In this document: piece after piece, positions 48,981 through 59,053 of the stretch
Layout: each line of letters begins with the position of its first letter
How positions within the stretch are numbered: the stretch's first letter is position 1
DNA from: Trifolium pratense
Lineage: Eukaryota > Streptophyta > Magnoliopsida > Fabales > Fabaceae
NCBI RefSeq assembly: GCF_020283565.1
Contig: NC_060060.1
Location: 7,006,001-7,070,000 of the forward strand
Direction of reading: 5' to 3'
DNA: 64,000 bases
Translations under genes and position numbers: made by a program
The notes under the pieces: generated by a model
Told to the model about the DNA's origin: nothing
The model's database searches: none
The model's input: the letters and a program-made list of their open reading frames with translations, nothing else

Positions 48981-49123
48981 GTGCCCCCAGCGCTGGGCCA
49001 AAGGTTGGTCTATTGGGCCGGGATAACCGGCCCAATAGACTCAACTGCCAAGATAATCCCTGTATCGTAGGGGAAGGCCGTTATTTGCCTCTATCTTGGT
49101 TGGAGCCGTTCCGCTATTCGCGG

Positions 49124-49756
49124 TAGGGATGGCAATGGGCGCCCACGGGTGCGGGTTTGAGTGATACCAAACCCACACCCGAAATCAACACCCAAACCCA
49201 AACCCAAACCCAAATCTGTTCGGGTGGCAAAACCACACCCACGCCCACACCCATTGGGTTCGGGTTTTTTACACCCAAACCCAAACCCACAACACATTTT
49301 GTACTACTTTGCAAATTTAAGCAAAACAAGGTAAATTTAAGCAAAAACAATGGAATTTAAACATATTGTCAATCACTTAGCAAAAACATAGGTTTAAAAT
49401 TACAAGGGAATTTAAAATTACAAAATAGTCTTTCAAGAAATTAAATTACAACTAAACCAAAATTAAGTTCTTCCAACTTTCAAGCAAAATTCAAACACAA
49501 TTTTGGTTTGTGGTTTGTGAAAAACCTAATTTTACTTTTACACTTATATATATATGTGGGGGTATTTAGGTAATTTTAACATGTTTCGGGTGGGTGTATG
49601 GGTTTCGGGTGTGGGTTTGAGTGATACCAAACCCACACCCATATTTTCGGGTGTCACCCAAACCCAAACCCAAACCCAGTCAATTCGGGTTTCGCCCGTT
49701 GACTTGGGTTTGGGTTCGGGTGGGTCTCACGGGTTTGGGTTTTTCTGCCATCCCTA
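49124..49756. mobile_element. hAT-type non-autonomous DNA transposon inside the 5' LTR
   Basis: 633 bp with perfect 11-bp inverted ends (TAGGGATGGCA / TGCCATCCCTA) and an exact 8-bp target duplication ATTCGCGG (49116-49123 and 49757-49764), as expected for hAT. The subterminal regions are rich in (ACCCAA)n, and GTTTGAGTGATACCAAACCC is repeated directly near both ends. No transposase frame. It must be younger than the retrotransposon. Confidence 0.93.
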
Positions 49757-50457
49757 ATTCGCGGGTAAGGGATAAGCTCCGTGATAGCTGTGGCTGGATA
49801 AAGGAGCACGTGCTAATCGTGCTGCTTAGCTGTTAAGCTACGGTTGAATGGATCAGCATGCATGGTTAGGCGAGCACGTGTTTAACGTGCTGTCTATCCA
49901 TTATGTCGAGCATGGCACGTCATTGGACAACGTGTCGGGGAAGTCTCCCCTTATTGGGCTGTGCCCCAAATGTCGGGCAGAAGGGATTGGGCCAGCTCTT
50001 GGCCCAGTCCAGAACAAAATAGAAATTTCCTAAATTAGTTTTTTAATTTACAAAAATTTTAAAATGGAAATTGAAGAAATTTCATAAATTGTCTTTTGTC
50101 AAAGTAAAGAGATGTTTTGTAAAAAAAAAAATCAAATAAAAAGAGATGAGATGAGATTTTTAATTTACAAAAATTTTAAAATGGTATTTTTTTTACAAAA
50201 GGGTTTTTTTTTTTTGTGAAATTGACAAAAGGATTTTAATGTGTGTTTTTTTTTTGCTTTTCATCAATTTCTATTATTTTTTATACTTATAGCATCACTC
50301 ATTTTGAAGCATTTCTTTCAATTTCTCGTAAAGTTCATATTTTTATTTCATATATGCAATTTCGAGATTTTTCAATTTCCGGCGGTTGGATTTTTTTTTT
50401 GTTTTAGGTTGTGGGTATCATTCTTCTCTTTCTTCATCAAAAAATTCTTACTAAATA

Positions 50458-50602
50458 CCCCTCTGATCCTATATATAAGAAAAAGTTTTTTTTTAAATTC
50501 AATGTAAAGTTGATGTATCTAGACTATAATGTTATCTAGATACATCAATTTTACAATGAATCTAACAAATAAACTTTTTCTTATATATAGGATTGGATGG
50601 AG
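50458..50602. mobile_element. Stowaway-like MITE
   Basis: 145 bp flanked by TA on both sides. Inverted arms include CTGATCCTATATATAAGAAA and its counterpart TTTCTTATATATAGGATTGG. The TA duplication and CTCC-type ends suggest the Tc1/mariner Stowaway group. Confidence 0.75.
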
Positions 50603-50617
50603 TAGCATTTTCCTTTA

Positions 50618-50913
50618 GGGTATGTTTGTTTCGAAGTAGATGGAGGAAATGGGAGGTGAGGAAATATTTGTAATAAAGGGTAATTTTGGTAGAAACTCTC
50701 AAATATCTCAAATGTTATATATTTTTTAAAAAACTCTCTCAAATATTATATATACGGTACTTTTTTTAAAAAAAAAACTCTCAAATATATATTATTTTTT
50801 TTTTGTAGAAACTCTCAAATAATTTTTTTTTGTACAATATATATTTGAGAGTTTCTACCAAAATTACCCATTACAAAAAATATTCATTCAAATTTTTTAA
50901 TCAAACAAACTTA
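50618..50913. mobile_element. Foldback/MITE element
   Basis: Inverted arms contain GGGTAATTTTGGTAGAAACT and its complement AGTTTCTACCAAAATTACCC, plus AAGTTTGTTTGATT-like ends. The interior is AT-rich with repeated CTCAAATAT. It is non-coding. Confidence 0.7.
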
Positions 50914-51780
50914 ACGCCTTTCATTAACTAGTAAATGTTCAATACATAAGGGAAATATCTCAAATCTACGGAAACTAGCCCAATAATTGGTCGCCCGAGC
51001 AAGTGAATGAGCAATCATAATCGCTTGTCTCATAACAAACTTCACTTTAAAGTTTATACACGATAACATAATTTGGATAATATCAGCTACAATTAAACTA
51101 AATTCCGAATTACCACTACGCCTCGTTCAAATTGCTTCAGTCAAACACCTGCGAGTCGCTTTCAAATTGAACCTTATCCAGACCTCTATTAGGTAAATGA
51201 ATATTTTTCCGATATATTAGATCATTAAATTATTAGGTAAATGAATATTTTTCCGAAAGAAATCATTTTTATCATTTAAAATATTATAATAACTAAATAC
51301 TATTCATCAAAATTATAAATAAAATAAATTTTTTATCACTCATAATAGTCAATATTGATTTATTTTTTTTATGAAAAAATGTAAAAACGTTTGTGTATTG
51401 CTTATAAAACATTGAAATTGTGTGTTTTCTTATGAAATTAATATCTCTGAAATACAATAATCGGCAAATAATTTTTTGATTTAATAATAATTATAAACTA
51501 ATTGATCTAATGTACCGGTAGATTGAATTTTTTCATATGTACCATAGAAGCCCCCTAATAAGTTTGAGGGCTTTTCTTACTTAAGCCCTCGACCAGTTTT
51601 ATTAGACAATTGAGGTTTTCATGTAGTTTGTGATTCTTAAAAAAAAAAAAAAAAAGAGTAATTCTACCAACTATGATTAAGGGTGCGTTTGATTTGCTAA
51701 AACTTAAGGGACTTGACAGGACAACTTCAGTTGTATTGTACGTGTTTGATTTTAATTTTTTTCTCAAACAATTCAATATC
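50914..51780. other. AT-rich intergenic DNA
   Basis: No gene or defined element is supported. A short minus frame (51555-51782) has no recognisable domain. Confidence 0.45.
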
Positions 51781-51789
51781 ATCTAATTG

Positions 51790-52450
51790 GACCGAGTCAC
51801 AAGACATTTAAATTTTTAGCAATATAACATTTTGATGTCAACTAATTGGATTACCTGTGAATCAAAAACCTAGTTATCATAAAAGATTATTAAGTTGCTA
51901 CCAATTCTACCGATTAGAACTAAAGAAATAAATTGACTAAATTGAAATGTAAAACACTTAAGAATTTAAATGTCGACAATGTAACAGTTCAACATCAACT
52001 AGTTAGATTAACTATGACTAAGAAACGTAATTCATATGAAATGAGTGTTAAGTCTCAACTAATTTTCTCAACTGTGACATAGAGAATCAATTCATCTCAG
52101 TTAATCTATTCAACTTGGCCTAATTAAAATGATATACACTTAAAAAGTTAAATTTCAACATTCTAGCTAACAATTCAATCTCATTGTTGGACGAATTATT
52201 ATACCAGAAACCTAGTTATTATGAAAGGATTGTTAAGTCACAACCAATTAGACCGAAAGGAACTAAGGAGATCAAACATTCTCAATCTCACTATTCAACT
52301 TGACCAAGTGGGAATGAGAAACACTTAAGTATTCAAATTCTAAAATCAAACAATTCAACCTCAACTAGTTAGATTAACTATATGACTTAAAAAACTTAGT
52401 TCAAATGAAATGACTATTAAGTCTCGACTAATAATGCCAATTGTGTCAAT
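51790..52450. repeat. Diverged satellite-like tandem array, about four units of about 180 bp
   Basis: A shared AACCTAGTTAT-like anchor occurs at about 51868, 52022, 52208 and 52390. The phrases CAACTAGTTAGATTAACTAT, TTAAGTCTCAACTAAT and ACACTTAAG recur around it. Units are well diverged and there is no coding frame. Confidence 0.6.
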
Positions 52451-53301
52451 GTAAGGTGATGGTCATTATTTTTTTCAACACTGATTTTTGCTATTGAATA
52501 TAATGTTATCCTTTCTAAGATCAGATGTGGACTGTTTACTAATTAATTTTATGTGATTGATCATGATTTGAATTTTACACTAATTTTTTTAAAAGATGCA
52601 TGCGTAAGGACAAGTTACCTACCTAAACATAACATATATATATTTAGCACATTCTTAAAATCTCAATTCAATCATATACACTAAAAATCGCTTACATTAA
52701 TGGAATTGTAACGAGCCTTCCACATAGTTTTCTTAAGACAATATTGTACAAATGTGTATATAGTGAATCAATAATATTCAGAGCAAAAAACTCTGGCTTT
52801 AAATGGGCCCCCGCAAGTGGGCGGTGAGATTGGTCCATTTGGATTAGTCGGTCCTAAGATCGGATACGTTTTCAAAAAAAAATAAATTCAGAGAAGTTTC
52901 CATGGCTTGCCTCCATCCATATTGACTTTTTTGAGCCTTCCAAACAACATAACAAGTATAACAATGATTTTACCTTCATCACTCCATTTTCCAACAAATC
53001 CAAACCACTTGTTTTCACAATTTGCTTCTGGATGCAATTGTCTTTCACAACTGTATCCTGTACTAAATCCTACGCTCCCATACGCACTGCATGTTCATAT
53101 ACATACATGTGTTAATTATATTATATTTATATTATACTAAATAAACAACTTGAGCATAATATATATATCCCACATAAACAATATGATGAAAGTAATTATA
53201 CTATTAGAAGTATAAAAAAAAATAAAAATTCCACCTCTTTTTAAATTGTCACTTTTTTTATAAATGGGCCTTTTGGGCCAGGGACATGTTGAATCATGTA
53301 A

Positions 53302-53740
53302 GATGTTTTCTCTCCCAAACCCCCTCAATTCTTTTCTACCCCTGAATTTCCGTTTTTGTCCTTTGGGTATTGCGGTTTATACGAATCGAAATAATATGAC
53401 ATGCTGATAAATTTCGGTAACCACTTATCGAAATCTGGGACATTTTGGTTCGCAGGTACCAAAACAATTATTTCGGTAAACTGCTACCGAAAATGGCCTA
53501 ATTTTAGCGACCAACGTACCGAAATCTATGACATTTCGGTTCGCAGGTACTGAACAAGCTGACGTTCGTTTTCTGTGTACCGAAAACGCTAATGTTCGGT
53601 TCGCAGTTACCGAAATGGTCTAATATTTGGCTTCGGTGAATATAAACCAAAGTTTTTTGGCAAAAATGTTTCATACCACTAGGGGCAAAATTAGATTTTT
53701 GGGGTATAAAAAAAATGAGGGGGTTGGAAAAGAAAACATC
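53302..53740. mobile_element. 439-bp MITE in intron 2 of the broken HKT copy
   Basis: The ends GATGTTTTCTCTCCCAAACC and (reverse complement of the right end) GATGTTTTCTTTTCCAACCC match, continuing through CCCTCA. The interior repeats TTCGGTTCGCAGGTAC or close variants at about 53442-53460, 53533-53550 and 53594-53613, with TACCGAAA complements between them. Confidence 0.75.
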
Positions 53741-54592
53741 GTCGTATAAAGTTAGTTAACACCGTATCATGTTTGTGGGTGATGTGACCAAGTAAGATGC
53801 ATCTGCTACTGCCACGAGGAATTAATGATGTTTTTGATTTGAAGGGCAGCAAGTAACATGATAAACCCTATTTTAATTTTTTCAGATTCAAATCGGAGTC
53901 ACTACATTATCTAGGTTACTAATACTTTAATATTTTTGTCAATAATATGTTTATGTAATTATTGAAATAATTAAAATATTAAGAATATGTGGTAATTATT
54001 GAAATAATCAAAATATTTAATCAATTATTATAAATAATAATAATCAAAATATTTAATGAATTATTAAGCTAATTTGAAAGCGATGATTATTTTTATATAA
54101 TTGCATATAAAATAGAAAAATAAAACTAAAAAAATAAAATAATTCAATAGTGTTGTAAGTACAATTCAGATTATAAACTTGTAATTAATGCTGGAATTAG
54201 AGGAAGAGTTGGCGTAAGAATTGAATGAAATGAGAGAGGTTGGAATTAATAGAAATGTAATTAACCTGATAACTTCAACAACAATGTTTAAAACGTTGAA
54301 ATTGAGAGGATCTTCCTTCAATTTTTTCCTCTCTGTTATGCACACTAGTATGATGAATAATTGAATATGACTAAATAGGAGAGTTGAGATAATATCAAAT
54401 TCTCTGTAACTTTTCCTCTTCTCTTTTTCATCCTTTTACTACTTTTTTGAATTTTTCCTATTATCTTTTATGGGGAGGAATGAGGTGTAAGGAGGAAGGT
54501 ACCTGTACATCATGTGTAGAAATTAGTAACAAGTAGATGTCAAAAAAGAATTGTGTACATTTTTTTTGTCAAGTAGTTTGGTTGCTAGAAAA

Positions 54593-54680
54593 TCTACTTT
54601 AAAGATAAATAGGTGAAATGTACCGGATTCGAATTCAGGCTCCTGCACATTGCGATGTCCTTACTAATTGAGGTAAGCTT
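54593..54680 (-). mobile_element. tRNA-derived SINE copy (minus)
   Basis: Minus-strand box A-like TTACCTCAATTAGTAAGGAC and box B-like GAATTCGAATCC. Beyond box B it shares the ACTTTAAAGAT-type stretch with the copy at 31655-31749. It sits in intron 1 of the broken HKT copy, just upstream of exon 2. Confidence 0.55.
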
Positions 54681-55020
54681 AATTGAACAATTTGTGTGCG
54701 TTTTCATAAGTGTAAGAAAGTGAATAACTTAAATTCAAATTTGTGTCTCAATATATTAAATATATCTATGATATTTGAAGTCAAGAGAAAACCTAGGAAT
54801 AATAAGAAGTCAAATTATGCAAAATAATTGTAATTGAAAAATGGAAATGATGATAAGTGAAATTGACATTATTATATTATATATGTAACCTACTAGCAAA
54901 CTGCAATAATGCATTTTTAAAAAATAAATGTTGGAACATGCATTTTTAAAGGGCATAAAAGTGCATGTATGAAAAATTAGTGTCTAATATCATTAGTCTA
55001 ATAATAGATAATTGTTGTCT

Positions 55021-55155
55021 CGTGGGCTTAGCTCAGTTGGTAGGACATTGCATTATATATGCAGGGGCAGGGGTTCAAACCCCAATCATCCCACTTATCC
55101 CCCTTAAGGGTGGAATTTCTAGCCGCCAAATTACCTGACAAAAAATAATAATAAT
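55021..55155 (+). mobile_element. tRNA-derived SINE, well preserved
   Basis: Begins GTGGGCTTAGCTCAGTTGGT (box A), then GGGGTTCAAACCCC (box B), a non-tRNA body, and an A-rich tail (CAAAAAATAATAATAATT). The head folds partly like a tRNA (GTGGG/CCCAC), but the body and tail mark it as a SINE. It lies in intron 1 of the broken HKT copy. Confidence 0.75.
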
Positions 55156-55844
55156 TGAGGCAGGGGAAATAGAGAGAAACTAACATCATGAGCACAAACA
55201 ATACCAACATGGCTTGTGATAGAATTGAGATATCCACAATACTTTCTCCTGTATGTCTTGAATTCACACTTTGAAACAACACACCAATCAATTTCTCATA
55301 ATTATTCAAACCCTTCAAACCTTCTGAATCCCAATCCATTACACAAAACAATGTAACTTGGACCACAATCAACCCAAAAACAGTAGCCACAAGAAAAACA
55401 GAATGTTTCGCCTTTAACAAATGTTTGTAACCAACCTCTTCAGTATGTTTCAAAAGATAATTACACTCTTTCTTCTTGTAAAATTTTCCCAATACCCATA
55501 TACAAAATCTTAAACATGCAGGGTACAATGTATTCCCAAGAAGTACTTGTGGGATAAGCATAAGTAAAAGACCTGAATTTTGTCTAAAAACAACCATGTT
55601 TTCGTTTGTCGGAACAAAACCACAATTTGCAAAAGTTGAAACTATTGTAAAAATAGAGAATGTGGTTATGTTTAGACCCTTGATTTTTAGTACTTGTTTG
55701 GCACTAGGAATCATTTCAAGGTATAGAGTAACTCCAAATACACCTGTAATATGGAGAATTACAATGTAACCAAGAACTACATAACCCAAATATTTCATAG
55801 ACAAGTACCTTAAATTTTCATTTGTTGTACTCAATGATTCATGT

Positions 55845-55935
55845 GAAATATTGTGCAAAGATTGGTGTGATTTATTGTGCAAAGACTCATGTGATATACT
55901 ATGTAAAGATTCGTGGGATTTATTGTGTACCTCGT
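55845..55935 (-). repeat. 24-bp coding tandem repeat in HKT exon 1
   Basis: Encodes four successive copies of a motif like SLHNKSHE (variants SLHSISHE, SLHNKSHQ and SLHNISHE) in the loop between the second and third membrane segments. The intact neighbour has an Asn run in the corresponding loop instead. Confidence 0.9.
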
Positions 55936-56383
55936 TTGTGACCATTTCAAGTTCAAAATGAATTTGATCAACAATGAAAGGGCTTAGTGAAGCAAGACGT
56001 GCATGAGAAGACGCGATTTTATCGAGATCGGTTTCGAGTCTTGATCTAATGAAATGAAGTCCTACCATTGATGTGAAGATTTCACTACCTATGAACATTA
56101 AGATGGTAATGATGATTAGTTGAGGATTAGAAAAAGTTTCCATTTCAACTGTGGACATGCTTGAAACTGTTGTGGCTGAAATGGATGTGAAGAACAAATC
56201 TAAGTTTTTAGGTTTTGTTTGATTTAAAGGATTTATAACTTTGAGAAATCCAAAACCCAAAATGGAAATAGAAATGAAATATACAATTTGAATCCATAAT
56301 GGATTTGCTCTTAGGAGAATGAAACGACAAAAACATGCTGCTAAAAAAAAATTGATTTGATAAGATAAGTAAGTTTTTGGCAT

Positions 56384-57099
56384 GATGTGTTACAAAGGTG
56401 TTGCAACTTTTTTCCAAAACAATAGAAAATATTCATCTCTGTTTTTGTCTTTACTAATTTACAAGTGAATATTTTTGCTAAAATGATGTGATTGGACTAG
56501 ACAACTTTCTATGACTCATATTAAAAATAATATTCATATAGGCTGCGTTAATTTTGCTAAAATAGATGTGATTGGACTAGACAACTTTTGTTGTACATAT
56601 TCCTTTTCTCGATTTGGAACCATTAACTCAATCATATACCATATTTATGTTAACTCTGCCATTAAAAACATATAGAGTAAATGATGAATAATTTGTTTAG
56701 GTATTAGTCCTCTAGTTTCCAAGAGAAGAGGCCCCTGATAATTTAGAGTTCGGTCGTAAAGTTAGGAAAGTCTGATCAAGAATTATTTCATCAAAAATTG
56801 AACCCAGGTTCTTTTAAATGATCCGTCCTAAGAAAGCTCATTAATCACTTGAATTCAATATCTTAACTTTTGCTTCAACATCACATGCATGTTAAAGATT
56901 CCATAGTGATTATGTTTTCAAAAAACTAATAATACAAGATTTTACCTATGGTCCATGATGGTTTGTGTCACAGCCTTAATTAGTTCTAAAACTACCTACC
57001 TTATTATATCACACATTTTGAGCACAAAACATAACAATTATTAATTAATTACACAAATATATACTTGCTAGCTTGATATCATATTCATATATATGCTAG
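56384..57099. other. 5' flank of the broken HKT copy
   Basis: Presumed former promoter. It contains a direct repeat sharing GATGTGATTGGACTAGACAA at about 56484-56503 and 56574-56584, roughly 100 and 190 bases upstream of the start codon. No gene is present. Confidence 0.55.
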
Positions 57100-57298
57100 C
57101 TAGGACAAGTGCCAGGCTTTGCCTGCATCCATATTGAATTTCTTGAGCCTCCCAAAGAACATTATCAAGATAAGTATAAACTTTCCTTGTGTACTCCACC
57201 TACCTGAAAATCCAATCCATGAATCTTTGCACATTGAATCAGGTTTCAATTGCCTTGAACAGCTACATCCTGTTGAGTACCCTACGTTCCCATAAGCA
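57100..57298 (-). pseudogene. Orphan HKT exon 3
   Basis: 199 bp, the same length as the third exon of both HKT genes. Preceded by ATATGCAG and open to the stop. It encodes [20 protein letters not shown] through [19 protein letters not shown], nearly identical to the intact gene's exon 3. Flanking sequence at 56945-57330 is also shared with 58860-59290. No exons 1 or 2 lie before it; a kelch-like fragment does. It could be spliced as an alternative last exon of the intact gene, 1.8 kb farther downstream, but more likely it is a leftover duplication. Confidence 0.85.
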
Positions 57299-57331
57299 CT
57301 GCATATCATTTCATCACAATCTTAGTCTTTC

Positions 57332-58203
57332 TCAGAAGTTGAGCTGCTCCATTTTGAGATTGGGCAGTGGATCCGCTCACGTCCAATGCACGAACAGGTA
57401 AAGTGAGTCTTTCAAATGGTAAATATTCATTGCTTGATTGCGGTGTGATCTTAATTCACGTGTACGACCGCATCAGAAGCCGCATTAGACGTTTTCGGCA
57501 ATGTTGTTCAAATTTTCTCACCAAAAAATAAAATTTATGAACTTCAAATCATAATTTGTGTCAAATCTAATGAAAAATCTTAATTTTAATGATCTCTCAA
57601 CTGTGAATTTTAAGAACATTCTGATTAGTGTTTATGGAATAGATTAAGACTATACAATGGTGGATAAATAGTGTAGTTACATAGTAGTTTCATTATATAT
57701 AGCTTGTGAAATTTTTAAATGATTTCAAGCCGCAACAGCCGCATTGCGCGCTGCAGCATCCGCAATGAACGCATTCACAACATCCGTGACCGCAACCGCA
57801 ATTTAAAACCTTGGTATGGTTAGTCATTCTTTCGGGTCATATCCAATGTAAGACTCTCAACAATAGGTATTAACATTGTAAACTTGTATATAGATAAAAG
57901 TATCGATATTTCTAACTAGAGACTTAACTGTCCTCTTCTGTAATGTTCTGTTCTTGGTTGAAAGCATGCTTCACATAAACTTCTTCATTTCCCACATAGG
58001 TATGCGTTAGGCGGCTTTGATGGACGCACATGGCTTTCAAGTCTTTTGCCTTTGATGATGATACACTTTGTATTAGTCTCACATTCATATTTTATATATG
58101 CACACAGGTTGAGAATTATAAGGAAGGTAAAGAATGGAAGGAAGTTTATACATCACCAAATTTGAGGAGGTGTCAAATGGCAGCTATTGCCTGCAGTCAT
58201 TAA
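57332..58203 (+). pseudogene. Kelch-repeat protein gene fragment
   Basis: Three separated pieces on the plus strand look like kelch exons. 57332-57397 encodes SEVELLHFEIGQWIRSRPMH and ends at a GT donor. 58000-58043 after CACATAG encodes YALGGFDGRTWLSS, a classic kelch blade. 58108-58203 after CACACAG encodes VENYKEGKEWKEVYTSPNLR and RRCQMAAIACSH, then TAA. The phases do not all agree and most of the gene is missing. It is a captured or decayed fragment that abuts the orphan HKT exon. Confidence 0.55.
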
Positions 58204-59053
58204 CGACATCTTATTGACTGAAATTAATAAAGTGTGGAAAAATCTGTCTGTCATATATCAAAACTGTCAATATATACACCATACCTTGCATACTTTTGGT
58301 ATCAAAATCCCTAAACTTTTGCCTATCAAATATCCTTAATTATTGCCTATAACAACTTGATCAAAAACATACTATAAATATCAAATGTGTATAATGACAA
58401 TAAGTACATTTAATAACATATATTTGGTTTCCTATTAGAAATTGTAATTAGTGGTGTAAAATTTGCGAGAAAACGGCCTGTTTACACTATCTGATCATAA
58501 AAAGATGGCCAAATATATTCAGAGGTCCTACGTTTTGTGTCTGTAACAGATAAGTCCTTTAACTTTTAAATTTATTGCATTGTTACCCTTCAAATCCATT
58601 ACAAAAACACTGAAGTAACTTAGTGAGGCGGTAATGTACATTGCGTTTTGGCTTCCAAATAATAAGAAGCCGCTTTTAGTGCAAGTTAATGGTCATGTTA
58701 GCACTTTTGTAACAGAAGTTAGAACTTTGGAAATATAACAGTTCAATAAATTAAAAATTTAAATACTTATTTGTTAGCTATAAAACTTAAAAATCCTTAA
58801 ATGTATGACGCTTAAAAAGATTGAAAACTGAACCACAGATATACATTATTCGATCTACATATGGCCCATGATGTTATATATGCATCATGCATGTGGCTTG
58901 TGTCACAACCTTAATTAGGTCTAAAACTACATTATTATATCACACATGCATGCAGCTCTGCTTTTGAGCACAAAATATACTAATTATTAATTAATAATTA
59001 ATTACACACATATATATATATATATATATGCTAGCTAGCTTGATAATATTATG
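58204..59053. other. Spacer before the intact HKT gene's 3' end
   Basis: AT-rich DNA with no gene. From about 58860 it matches 56945-57099, the region beside the orphan HKT exon, showing that the duplication extends beyond the exon. Confidence 0.55.

Larger units (their letters stand above)
37460..50016 (-). mobile_element. Complete Tat-type Ty3/gypsy LTR retrotransposon with antisense gene
   Basis: 12,557 bp flanked on both sides by AAATA (37455-37459 and 50017-50021). LTRs begin TGATCT and end GAACA. The primer binding site and gag lie at the right, so the element runs right to left. The gag-pol frame (48687-42745) is uninterrupted. The second, archaeal-type RNase H after the usual RT/RNase H and the antisense reading frame before the 3' LTR are known features of the Tat/Retand group. 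A hAT-type element interrupts the 5' LTR. Intact frames and seemingly identical LTRs indicate very recent insertion. Confidence 0.95.
48783..50016 (-). repeat. 5' LTR of the Tat element (593 bp plus a 641-bp interruption)
   Basis: Total 1,234 bp. Removing the hAT-type insertion (633 bp) and one 8-bp duplication leaves exactly the length of the other LTR. The last six bases and the adjacent AAATA duplication define the right end. Confidence 0.95.
52888..56383 (-). pseudogene. HKT1: HKT-type Na+/K+ transporter, broken in exon 2
   Basis: HKT proteins are plasma-membrane Na+ (or Na+/K+) transporters with four pore loops; dicot members mostly retrieve Na+ from xylem. Exons on the minus strand: 56383-55185, 54502-54266 and 53086-52888. 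Exon 1 is open and keeps pore motifs SISATTVSSM, FANCGFVPTNENM and NSRHTGES. Exon 3 is open and keeps [14 protein letters not shown] to GGKPWKLL. Exon 2 starts normally (MYLPPYTSFLPIKD) and ends normally ([16 protein letters not shown]). Between them, TAG and TAA interrupt the frame, and the family-like [14 protein letters not shown] lies in another frame, so two compensating frameshifts are present. Intron 1 holds a SINE and intron 2 a MITE. Exon 1 also contains four tandem copies of an eight-residue motif. Sequencing error could mimic the breaks, but two stops in a row argue for real decay. Confidence 0.85.

Noticed and set aside
49157..49360. Pro/Thr-rich repeated frames (TQTQTQ, PTPTPI)
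   Set aside because: They are translations of the (ACCCAA)n repeats in the hAT-type element.
52907..53140. 77-residue plus-strand frame
   Set aside because: It is the opposite strand of HKT exon 3.
55021..55095. tRNA gene (box A and box B with GTGGG/CCCAC ends)
   Set aside because: The stem is incomplete, and the unit continues into a non-tRNA body with an A-rich tail, as SINEs do. Similar heads occur elsewhere in the window.
57456..57815. Foldback element from the GCCGCA/CCGCAA-rich ends
   Set aside because: The GC-rich stretches share short words, but no continuous inverted arms could be traced by eye.
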